In this document: piece by piece, positions 46,750 through 58,319 of the stretch
Layout of the letters: every line of letters starts with the position of its first letter
How positions within the stretch are numbered: the first letter of the stretch is position 1
Source: Perilla frutescens
Lineage: Eukaryota; Streptophyta; Magnoliopsida; Lamiales; Lamiaceae
Length of the DNA: 64,000 nt
Reading direction: 5' to 3'
NCBI GenBank assembly: GCA_026008535.1
Contig: BRKX01000014.1
Location: forward strand, 55,291,006-55,355,005
Program-made: the position numbers and the translations under genes
Notes under the pieces: model-generated
Databases searched by the model: none
What the model saw: the letters and a program-made list of their open reading frames with translations, nothing else
Told to the model about the DNA's origin: nothing

Positions 46750-49700
46750 ATCAATCCATATGATTATATATGCCTAATCCGTCCACTTTTGAAAAAATCA
46801 AATTTTTGAGCCCGTCCAAAGGGGTACCCCTTTGGCCGGTAGCCAGATTTGGCCCCGTTTTCTCGCAGCCGTCAGTAAAACGGCTATAACTCTCTCCAGA
46901 AGTAAGATTTACCCGTGATTCTTGTTGCGTTAGATTCCTAACTCAAAAATCTACCCTACCAAAATTCGAACCGGTAGAAACCCTGTTGGAGTCGGCCTCT
47001 AGGTGATTATCAAGTTGATTTCCAAAACCATCGCCTCTTATGTAGGGATCGTGGTGAACGTCGGGTTTTTCATTGAGTCTAGCATTTTTGAACACTAGAG
47101 TCCATTATGAATCAATCCATATGATCATATATGCCTAATCCGTCCACTTTTGAAAAAATCAAATTTTTGAGCCCGCCCAAAGGGGTACCCCTTTGGCCGG
47201 TGGCCAGATTTGGCCCCGTTTTCTGGCAGCCGTCAGTAAAACGGCTATAACTCTCTCTTCAGAAGTAAACTTTACCCGTTATTCTTGTTGCGTTGGATTC
47301 CTAACTCAAATATCTACCCTACCAAAAGTCGAACCGGTAGAAACCCTATTGGAGTCGGCCTCTAGGTGATTATCAAGTTGATTTCCAAAACCGTCACCTC
47401 TTATGTAGGGATCGGGGTGAACGTCGGGTTTTTCATTGAGTTTAGCATTTTTGAACACTAGAGTCCATTATGAATCAATCCATATGATCATATATGCCTA
47501 ATCCGTCCACTTTTGAAAAAATCAAATTTTTGAGCCCGCCCAAAGGGGTACCCCTTTGGCCGGTGGCCAGATTTAGCCCCGTTTTCTGGCAGCCGTCAGT
47601 AAAACGGCTATAACTCTCTCCAGAAGTAAGCTTTACTCGTGATTCTTGTTGCGTTGGATTCCTAACTCAAATATCTACCCTACCCAAAGTCGAAATGGTA
47701 GAAACCCTATTTGAGTCGGCCTCTAGGTGATTATCAAGTTGATTTCCAAAACCGTCACCTCTTATGTAGGGATCGGGGTGAACGTCGGGTTTTTCATTGA
47801 GTCTAGCATTTTTGAACACTAGAGTCCATTATGAATCAATCCATATGATCATATATGTCTAATCCGTCCACTTTTGAAAAAATCAAATTTTTGAGCCCGC
47901 CCAAAGGGGTACCCCTTTGGCCGGTAGCCAGATTTGGCCCCGTTTTCTCGCAGCCGTCAGTAAAACGGCTATAACTCTCTCCAGAAGTAAGATTTACCCG
48001 TGATTCTTGTTGCGTTGGATTCCTAACTCAAAAATCTACCCTACCAAAATTCGAACCGGTAGAAACCCTATTGGAGTCGGCCTCTAGGTGATTATCAAGT
48101 TGATTTCCAAAACCATCGCCTCTTATGTAGGGATCGTGGTGAACGTCGGGTTTTTCATTGAGTCTAGCATTTTTGAACACTAGAGTCCATTATGAATCAA
48201 TCCATATGATCATATATGCCTAATCCGTCCACTTTTGAAAAAATCAAATTTTTGAGCCCGCCCAAAGGGTTACCCCTTTGGCCGGTGGCCAGATTTGGCC
48301 CCGTTTTCTGGCAGCCGTCAGTAAAACGGCTATAACTCTCACTTCAGATGTAAGCTTTACCCGTTATTCTTGTTACGTTGGATTCCTAACTCAAATATCT
48401 ACCCTACCAAAAGTCGAACCGGTAGAAATCCTATTTGAGTCGGCCTCTAGGTGATTATCAATTTGATTTCCAAAACCGTCGCCTCTTATGTAGGGATCGG
48501 GGTGAACGTCGGGTTTTTCATTTAGTATAGCATTTTTGAACACTAGAGTCCATTATAAATCAATCCATATGATCATATATGTCTAATCCATCCACTTTTG
48601 AAAAAATCAAATTTTTGAGCCCGCCCAAAGGGGTAACCCTTTGGCCGGTGGCCAGATTTGGCCCCGTTTTCTGGCAGCCGTCAGTAAAACGGCTATAACT
48701 CTCTCCAGAAGTAAGATTTTCCCGTGATTCTTGTTGCGTTGGATTCCTAACTCAAATATCTACCGTACCAAAATTCGAACCGGTAGAAACCCTATTGGAG
48801 TCGGTCTCTAGGTGATTATCAAGTTGATTTCTAAAACCATCGCCTCTTATGTAGGGATCGTGGTGAACGTCGGGTTTTTCATTGAGTCTAGCATTTTTGA
48901 ACACTAGAGTCCATTATAAATCAATCCATATGATCATATATGTCTAATCCGTCCACTTTTGAAAAAATCAAATTTTTGAGCCCGCCCAAAGGGGTACCTC
49001 TTTGGCCGGTGGCCAGATTTGGCCCCGTTTTCTGGCAGCCGTCAGTAAAATGGCTATAACTCTCTCCAGAAGTAAGCTTTACCCGTGATTCTTCTTGCGT
49101 TGGATTCCTAACTCAAATATCTACCCTACCAAAAGTGAAACCGGTAGAAACCCTATTGGAGTCGGCCTCTATGTGATTATCAAGTTGATTTCCAAAACCA
49201 TCGCCTCTTATGTAGGGATCGTGGTGAACGTCGGGTTTTTCATTGAGTCTAGCATTTTTGAACACTAGAGTCCATTATGAATCAATCTATATGATCATAT
49301 ATGCCTAATTCATCCACTTTTGAAAAAATCAAATTTTTGAGCCCGCCCAAAGGGGTACCCATTTGGCCGGTGGCCAGATTTGGCCCCGTTTTCTGGCAGC
49401 CGTCAGTAAAACGGCTATAACTCTCTCTTCAGAAGTAAGCTTTACCCGTTATTCTTGTTGCGTTGGATTCCTAACTCAAATATCTACCCTACCAAAAGTC
49501 GAACCGGTAGAAACCCTATTTGAGTCGGCCTCTAGGTGATTATCAATTTGATTTCCAAAACCGTCGCCTCTTATGTAGGGATCGGGGTGAACGTCGGGTT
49601 TTTCATTGAGTATAGCATTTTTGAACACTAGAGTCCATTATGAATCAATCCATATGATCATATATGCCTAATCCGTCCACTTTTGAAAAAATCAAATTTT

Positions 49701-52700
49701 TGAGCCCGCCCAAAGGGGTACCCCTTTGGCCGGTGGCCAGATTTGGCCCCGTTTTCTGGCAGCCGTCAGTAAAACGGCTATAACTCTCTCTTCAGAAGTA
49801 AGCTTTACCCGTTATTCTTGTTGCGTTGGATTCCTAACTCAAATATCTACCCTACCAAAAGTCGAACCGGTAGAAACCCTATTTGAGTCGGCCTCTAGGT
49901 GATTATCAATTTGATTTCCAAAACCGTCGCCTCTTATGTAGGGATCGGGGTGAACGTCGGGTTTTTCATTGAGTATAGCCTTTTTGAACACTAGAGTCCA
50001 TTATGAATCAATCCATATGATCATATATGTCTAATCCGTCCACTTTTGAAAAAATCAAATTTTTGAGCCCGCCCAAAGGGGTACCTCTTTGGCCGGTGGC
50101 CAGATTTGGCCCCGTTTTCTGGCAGCCGTCAGTAAAATGGCTATAACTCTCTCCAGAAGTAAGCTTTACCCATGATTCTTGTTGCGTTGGATTCCTAACT
50201 CAAATATCTACCCTACCAAAAGTCGAACCGGTAGAAACCCTATTGGAGTCGGCCTCTATGTGATTATCAAGTTGATTTCCAAAACCATCGCCTCTTATGT
50301 AGGGATCGTGGTGAACGTCGGGTTTTTCATTGAGTCTAGCATTTTTGAACACTAGAGTCCATTATGAATCAATCCATATGATCATATATGCCTAATTCAT
50401 CCACTTTTGAAAAAATCAAATTTTTGAGCCTGCCCAAAGGGGTACCCCTTTGGCCGGTGGCCAGATTTGGCCCCGTTTTCTGGCAGCCGTCAGTAAAACG
50501 GCTATAACTCTCTCCAGAAGTAAGATTTTCCCGTGATTCTTGTTGCGTTGGATTCCTAACTCAAATATCTACCGTACCAAAATTCGAACCGGTAGAAACC
50601 CTATTGGAGTCGGTTTCTAGGTGATTATCAAGTTGATTTCTAAAACCATCGCCTCTTATGTAGGGATCGTGGTGAACGTTGGGTTTTTCATTGAGTCTAG
50701 CATTTTTGAACACTAGAGTCCATTATGAATCAATCCATATGATCATATATGTCTAATCCGTCCACTTTTGAAAAAATCAAATTTTTAAGCCCGCCCAAAG
50801 GGGTACCCCTTTGGCCGGTGGCCAGATTTGGCCTCGTTTTCTGGCAGCTGTCAGTAAAAGGGCTATAACTCTCTCCAGAAGTAAGCTTTACCCGTGATTC
50901 TTGTTGCGTTGGATTCCTAACAGAAATATCTACCCTACCAATAGTCGAACTGGTAGAAACCCTATTTGAGTTGGCCTCTAGGTGATTATCAAGTTGATTT
51001 CCAAAACCGTCGCCTCTTATGTAGGGATCGGGGTGAACGTCGGGTTTTTTATTGAGTCTAGCATTTTTGAACACTAGAGTCCATTATGAATCAATCCATA
51101 TGATCATATATGCCTAATCCGTCCACTTTTAAAAAAATCAAATTTTTGAGCCCTCCTAAAGGGGTACCCCTTTGGCCGGTGGCCAGATTTGGCCCCGTTT
51201 TCTGGCAGCCGTCAGTAAAACGGCTATAACTCTCTCCAGAAGTAAGCTTTACCCGTTATTCTTGTTGCGTTGGATTCCTAACTCAAATATCTACCCTACC
51301 AAAAGTCAAACCGGTAGAAATCCTATTTGAGTCGGCCTCTAGGTGATTATCTATTTGATTTCCAAAACCGTCGCCTCTTATGTAGGGATCGGGGTGAACG
51401 TCAGGTTTTTCATTGAGTCTAGCATTTTTGAACACTAGAGTCCATTATGAATCAATCCATATGATCATATATGCCTAATCCGTCCACTTTTGAAAAAATC
51501 AAATTTTTGAGCCTGCCCAAAGGGGTACCCCTTTGGCCGGTGGCCAGATTTGGCCCCGTTTTCTGGCAGCTGTCAGTAAAAGGGCTATAACTCTCTCCAG
51601 AAGTAAGCTTTACCCGTGATTCTTGTTGCGTTGGATTCCTAACTCAAATATCTACCCTACCAAAAGTCGAACTGGTAGAAACCCTATTTGAGTCGGCCTC
51701 TAGGTGATTATCAAGTTGATTTCCAAAACCATCGCCTCTTATGTAGGGATCGTGGTGAACGTCGGGTTTTTCATTGAGTCTAGCATTTTGGAATACTAGA
51801 GTCCATTATGAATCAATCCATATGATCATATATGTCTAATCCGTCCACTTTTGAAAAAATCAAATTTTTGAGCCCGCCCAAAGGGGTACCCCTTTGGCCG
51901 GTGGCCAGATTTGGCCCCGTTTTCTGGCAGCCGTCAGTGAAACGGCTATAACTCTCTCTTCAGAAGTAAGCTTTACCCGTTATTCTTGTTGCGTTGGATT
52001 CCTAACTCAAATATCTACCCTACCAAAAGTCGAACCGGTAGAAACCCTATTTGAGTCGGCCTCTAGGTGATTATCAATTTGATTTCCAAAACCGTCGCCT
52101 CTTATGTAGGGATCGGGGTGAACGTCGGGTTTTTCATTGAGTCTAGCATTTTTGAACACTAGAGTCCATTATGAATCAATCCGTATGATCATATATGTCT
52201 AATCCGTCCACTTTTGAAAAAATCAAATTTTTGAGCCCGCCCAAAGGGGTAGCTCTTTGGCCGGTGGCCAGATTTGGCCCCGTTTTCTGGCAGCTGTCAG
52301 TAAAATGGCTATAACTCTCTCCAGAAGTAAGCTTTACCCGTGATTCTTGTTGCGTTGGATTCCTAACTCAAATATCTACCCTACCAAAATTCGAACCGGT
52401 AGAAACCCTATTGGTGTCGGTCTCTAGGTGATTATCAAGTTGATTTCTAAAACCATCGCCTCTTATGTAGGGATCGTGGTGAACGTTGGGTTTTTCATTG
52501 AGTCTAGCATTTTTGAACACTAGAGTCCATTATGAATCAATCCATATGATCATATATGTCTAATCCGTCCACTTTTGAAAAAATCAAATTTTTGAGCCCG
52601 CCCAAAGGGGTACCTCTTTGGCCGGTGGCCAGATTTGGCCCCGTTTTCTGGCAGCCGTCAGTAAAACGGCTATAACTCTCTCCAGAAGTAAGATTTTCCC

Positions 52701-55700
52701 GTGATTCTTGTTGCGTTGGATTCCTAACTCAAATATCTACCGTACCAAAATTCGAACCGGTAGAAACCCTATTGGAGTCGGTCTCTAGGTGATTATCAAG
52801 TTGATTTCTAAAACCATCGCCTCTTATGTAGGGATCGTGGTGAACGTTGGGTTTTTCATTGAGTCTAGCATTTTTGAACACTAGAGTCCATTATGAATCA
52901 ATCCATATGATCATATATGCCTAATCCGTCCAATTTTGAAAAAATCAAATTTTTAAGCCCGCCCAAAGGGGTACCCCTTTGGCCGGTGGCCAGATTTGGC
53001 CTCGTTTTCTGGCAGCTGTCAGTAAAAGGGCTATAACTCTCTCCAGAAGTAAGCTTTACCCGTGATTCTTGTTGCGTTGGATTCCTAACAGAAATATCTA
53101 CCCTACCAATAGTCGAACTGTTAGAAACCCTATTTGAGTTGGCCTCTAGGTGATTATCAAGTTGATTTCCAAAACCGTCGCCTCTTATGTAGGGATCGGG
53201 GTGAACGTCGGGTTTTTTATTGAGTCTAGCATTTTTGAACACTAGAGTCCATTATGAATCAATCCATATGATCATATATGCCTAATCCGTCCACTTTTAA
53301 AAAAATCAAATTTTTGAGCCCTCCTAAAGGGGTACCCCTTTGGCCGGTGGCCAGATTTGGCCCCGTTTTCTGGCAGCCGTCAGTAAAACGGCTATAACTC
53401 TCTCCAGAAGTAAGATTTTCCCGTGATTCTTGTTGCGTTAGATTCCTAACTCAATTATCTACCGTACCAAAATTCGAACCGGTAGAAACCCTATTGGAGT
53501 CGGTCTCTAGGTGATTATCAAGTTGATTTCTAAAACCATCGCCTCTTATGTAGGGATCGTGGTGAACGTCGGGTTTTTCATTGAGTCTAGCATTTTTGAA
53601 CACTAGAGTCCATTATGAATCAATCTATATGATCATATATGCCTAATTAATCCACTTTTGAAAAAATCAAATTTTTGAGCTCGCCCAAAGGGGTACCCAT
53701 TTGGCCGGTGGCCAGATTTGGCCCCGTTTTCTGGCAGCCGTCAGTAAAACGGCTATAACTCTCTCCAGAAGGAAGATTTTCCCGTGATTCTTGTTGCGTT
53801 AGATTCCTAACTCAATTATCTACCGTACCAAAATTCGAACCGGTAGAAACCCTATTTGAGTCGGTCTCTAGGTGATTATCAAGTTGATTTCTAAAACCAT
53901 CGCCTCTTATGTAGGGATCGTGGTGAACGTCGGGTTTTTCATTGAGTCTAGCATTTTTGAACACTAGAGTCCATTATGAATCAATCCATATGATCATATA
54001 TGCCTAATCCGTCCACTTTTGAAAAAATCAAATTTTTGAGCTCGCCCAAAGGGGTACCCCTTTGGCCGGTGGCCAGATTTGGCCCCGTTTTCTGGCAGCT
54101 GTCAGTAAAAGGGCTATAACTCTCTCGAGAAGTAAGCTTTACCCGTGATTCTTGTTGCGTTGGATTCCTAACTCAAATATCTACCCTACCAAAATTCGAA
54201 CTGGTAGAAACCCTATTTGAGTCGGCCTCTAGGTGATCATCAAGTTGATTTCCAAAACCGTCACCTCTTATGTAGGGATCGGGGTGAACGTCGGGTTTTT
54301 CATTGAGTCTAGCATTTTTGAACACTAGAGTCCATTATGAATCAATCTATATGATCATATATGCCTAATTCATCCACTTTTGAAAAAATCAAATTTTTGA
54401 GCTCGCCCAAAGGGGTACCCATTTGGCCGGTGGCCAGATTTGGCCCCGTTTTCTGGCAGCCGTCAGTAAAACGGCTATAACTCTCTCCAGAAGGAAGATT
54501 TTCCCGTGATTCTTGTTGCGTTAGATTCCTAACTCAATTATCTACCGTACCAAAATTCGAACCGGTAGAAACCCTATTTGAGTCGTTCTCTAGGTGATTA
54601 TCAAGTTGATTTCTAAAACCATCGCCTCTTATGTAGGGATCGTGGTGAACGTCGGGTTTTTCATTGAGTCTAGCATTTTTGAACACTAGAGTCCATTATG
54701 AATCAATCCATATGATCATATATGCATAATCCGTCCACTTTTGAAAAAATCAAATTTTTGAGCCCGCCCAAAGGGGTACCCCTTTGGCCGGTGGCCAGAT
54801 TTGGCCCCGTTTTCTGGCAGCTGTCAGTAAAAGGGCTATAACTCTCTCGAGAAGTAAGCTTTACCCGTGATTCTTGTTGCGTTGGATTCCTAACTCAAAT
54901 ATCTACCCTACCAAAAGTCGAACTGGTAAAAACCCTATTTGAGTCGGCCTCTAGGTGATTATCAAGTTGATTTCCAAAACCGTCACCTCTTATGTAGGGA
55001 TCGGGGTGAACGTCAGGTTTTTCATTGAGTCTAGCATTTTTGAACACTAGAGTCCATTATGAATCAATCCATATGATCATATATGCCAAATCCGTCCACT
55101 TTTGAAAAAATCAAATTTTTGAGCCCGCCCAAAGGGGTACCCCTTTGGCCGGTGGCCAGATTTGGCCCCGTTTTCTGGCAGCTGTCAGTAAAAGGGCTAT
55201 AACTCTCTCCAGAAGTAAGCTTTACCCGTGATTCTTGTTGCGTTGGATTCCTAACTCAAATATCTACCCTACCGAAAGTCGAACTGGTAGAAACCCTATT
55301 TGAGTCGGCCTCTAGGTGATTATCAAGTTGATTTCCAAAACCGTCGCATCTTATGTAGGGATCGGGGTGAACGTCGGGTTTTTCATTGAGTCTAGCATTT
55401 TTGAACACTTCAGTCCATTATGAATCAATCCATATGATCATATATGCCTAATCCGTGCACTTTTGAAAAAATCAAATTTTTGAGCCCGCCCAAAGGGGTA
55501 CCCCTTTGGCCGGTAGCCAGATTTGGCCCCATTTTCTCGCAGCCGTCAGTAAAACGGCTATAACTCTCTCCAGAAGTAAGATTTTCCGGTGATTCTTGTT
55601 GCGTTGGATTCCTAACTCCAAAATCTACCCTACCAAAATTCGAACCGGTAGAAACCCTATTGGAGTCGGCCTCTAGGTGATTATCAAGTTGATTTCCAAA

Positions 55701-55784
55701 ACCATCGCCTCTTATGTAGGGATCGTGGTGAACGTCGGGTTTTTCATTGATTCTAGCATTTTGGAACACTAGAGTCCATTATGA
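46750..55784. repeat. Domain V: monomers with GATCGTGGTG, AAGATTTTCCC and CT insertions
   Basis: This domain has 25 monomers, starting at 46750, 47111, 47474, 47835, 48196, 48559, 48920, 49281, 49644, 50007, 50368, 50729, 51090, 51451, 51812, 52175, 52536, 52897, 53258, 53619, 53980, 54341, 54702, 55063 and 55424. New variants appear here: GGGATCGTGGTGAAC, CCAAAATTCGAACC, AAGATTTTCCC, TACCGTACC and CTCTCTCTTCAG (+2 bp). Monomers 46750 and 47835 are close relatives 1085 bp apart (GGTAGCCAG, TTCTCGCAG, AAAAATCTACC); 55424 is a third member. 50368, 50729 and 51090 match 52536, 52897 and 53258 at 2168 bp. The dimer 53619+53980 matches 54341+54702 at 722 bp. Confidence 0.9.
53619..55062. repeat. 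Dimeric HOR, period 722 bp, two copies
   Basis: The monomers at 53619 and 54341 share AATCTATATGATC, GGTACCCATTTGG, CAGAAGGAAGATTTTCCC and CTCAATTATC. Those at 53980 and 54702 share CAGCTGTCAG, AAAAGGGCTATAAC and CTCTCTCGAGAAG. Differences are few: TTAATCC against TTCATCC, GTCGGTCTC against GTCGTTCTC, GAGCTCGCCC against GAGCCCGCCC, and CCAAAATTCG against CCAAAAGTCG. Confidence 0.88.
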
Positions 55785-56867
55785 ATCAATCCATATGATC
55801 ATATGTGCCTAATCCGTCCACTTTTGAAAAAATCAAATTTTTGAGCCCGCCCAAAGGGGTACCCATTTGGCCGGTGGGCAGATTTGGCCCCGTTTTCTGG
55901 CAGCCGTCAGTAAAACGGCTATAACTCTCTCCAGAAGTAAGCTTTACCCGTGATTCTTGTTGCGTTGGATTCCTAACTCAAATATCTACCCTACCAAAAG
56001 TCGAACCGGTAGAAACCCTATTGGAGTCGGCCTCTAGGTGATTATCAAGTTGATTTCCAAAACCATCGCCTCTTATGTAGGGATCGTGGTGAACGTCGGG
56101 TTTTTCATTGAGTCTAGCATTTTTGAACACTAGAGTCCATTATGAATGAATCCATATGATCATATGTGCCTAATCCGTCCACTTTTGAAAAAATCAAATT
56201 TTTGAGCCCGCCCAAAGGGGTACCCATTTGGCCGGTGGGCAGATTTGGCCCCGTTTTCTGGCAGCCGTCAGTAAAACGGCTATAACTCTCTCCAGAAGTA
56301 AGCTTTACCCGTGATTCTTGTTGCGTTGGATTCCTAACTCAAATATCTACCCTACCAAAAGTCGAACCGGTAGAAACCCTATTGGAGTCGGCCTCTAGGT
56401 GATTATCAAGTTGATTTCCAAAACCATCGCCTCTTATGTAGGGATCGTGGTGAACGTCGGGTTTTTCATTGAGTCTAGCATTTTTGAACACTAGAGTCCA
56501 TTATGAATGAATCCATATGATCATATATGCCTAATCCGTCCACTTTTAAAAAAATCAAATTTTTGAGCCCGCCCAAAGGGGTACCCCTTTGGCCGGTGGC
56601 CAGATTTGGCCCCGTTTTGTGGCAGCCGTCAGTAAAACGGCTATAACTCTCTCGAGAAGTAAGCTTTACCCGTAATTCTTGTTGCGTTGGATTCCTAACT
56701 CAAATATCTACCCTACCAAAAGTCGAACCGGTAGAAACCCTATTTGAGTCGGCCTCTAGGTGATTATCAAGTTGATTTCCAAAACCGTCACCTCTTATGT
56801 AGGAATCGGGGTGAACGTCGGGTTTTTCATTGAGTCTAGCATTTTTGAACACTAGAGTCCATTATGA

Positions 56868-57232
56868 ATCAATCCATATGATCATATATGCCTAATCCGT
56901 CCACTTTTGAAAAAATCAAATTTTTTAACCCGCCCAAAGGGGTACGTACCCCTTTGGCCGGTGGCCAGATTTGGCCCCGTTTTCTGGCAGCCGTCAGTAA
57001 AACGGCTATAACTCTCTCCAGAAGTAAGCTTTACCCGTGATTCTTGTTGCGTTGGATTCCTAACTCAAATATCTACCCTACCAAAAGTCGAACCGGTAGA
57101 AACCCTATTGGAGTCGGCCTCTAGGTGATTATCAAGTTGATTTCCAAAACCATCGCCTCTTATGTAGGGATCGTGGTGAACGTCGGGTTTTTCATTGAGT
57201 CTAGCATTTTTGAACACTAGAGTCCATTATGA
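56868..57232. repeat. 365-bp monomer with GTAC duplication, founder type of five
   Basis: The palindrome centre reads GGGGTACGTACCCC, which adds 4 bp and gives a 24-bp perfect palindrome (56934-56957). The same change is in the monomers at 57955, 59403, 61933 and 63381, always with TTTTTTAACCCGCCC just upstream in place of TTTTTGAGCCCGCCC. The linked second variant shows the five share one origin and were spread by amplification. Spacings between the palindromes are 1087, 1448, 2530 and 1448 bp. Confidence 0.95.
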
Positions 57233-58319
57233 ATCAATCCATATGATCATATGTGCCTAATCCGTCCACTTTTGAAAAAATCAAATTTTTGAGCCCGCCC
57301 AAAGGGGTACCCCTTTGGCCGGTGGCCAGATTTGGCCCCGTTTTCTGGCAGCCGTCAGTAAAACGGCTATAACTCTCTCCAGAAGTAAGATTTTCCTGTG
57401 ATTCTTGTTGCGCTGGATTCCTAACTCAAATATCTACCCTACCAAAATTCGAACCGGTAGAAACCCTATTGGAGTCGGCCTCTAGGTGATTATCAAGTTG
57501 ATTTCCAAAACCATCGCCTCTTATGTAGGGATCGTGGTGAACGTCGGGTTTTTCATTGAGTCTAGCATTTTTGAACACTAGAGTCCATTATGAATCAATC
57601 CATATGATCATATGTGCCTAATCCAACCACTTTTGAAAAAATCAAATTTTTGAGCCCGCCCAAAGAGGTACCTCTTTGGCCGGTGGCCAGATTTGGCCCC
57701 GTTTTCTGGCAGCCGTCAGTAAAACGGCTATAACTCTCTCCAGAAGTAAGATTTTCCCGCGATTCTTGTTGCGTTGGATTCCTAACTCAAATATCTACCC
57801 TACCAAAAGTCGAACCGGTAGAAACCCTATTTGAGTCGGCCTCTAGGTGATTATCAAGTTGATTTCCAAAACCGTCAACTCTTATGTAGGAATCGGGGTG
57901 AACGTCGGGTTTTTCATTGAGTCTAGCATTTTTGAACACTAGAGTCCATTATGAATCAATCCATATGATCATATATGCCTAATCTGTCCACTTTTGAAAA
58001 AATCAAATTTTTTAACCCGCCCAAAGGGGTACGTACCCCTTTGGCCGGTGGCCAGATTTGGCCCCGTTTTCTGGCAGCCGTCAGTAAAACGGCTATAACT
58101 CTCTCCAGAAGTAAGCTTTACCCGTGATTCTTGTTGCGTTGGATTTCTAACTCAAATATCTACCCTACCAAAAGTCGAACCGGTAGAAACCCTATTGGAG
58201 TCGGCCTCTAGGTGATTATCAAGTTGATTTCCAAAACCATCGCCTCTTATGTAGGGATCGTGGTGAACGTCGGGTTTTTCATTGAGTCTAGCATTTTTGA
58301 ACACTAGAGTCCATTATGA

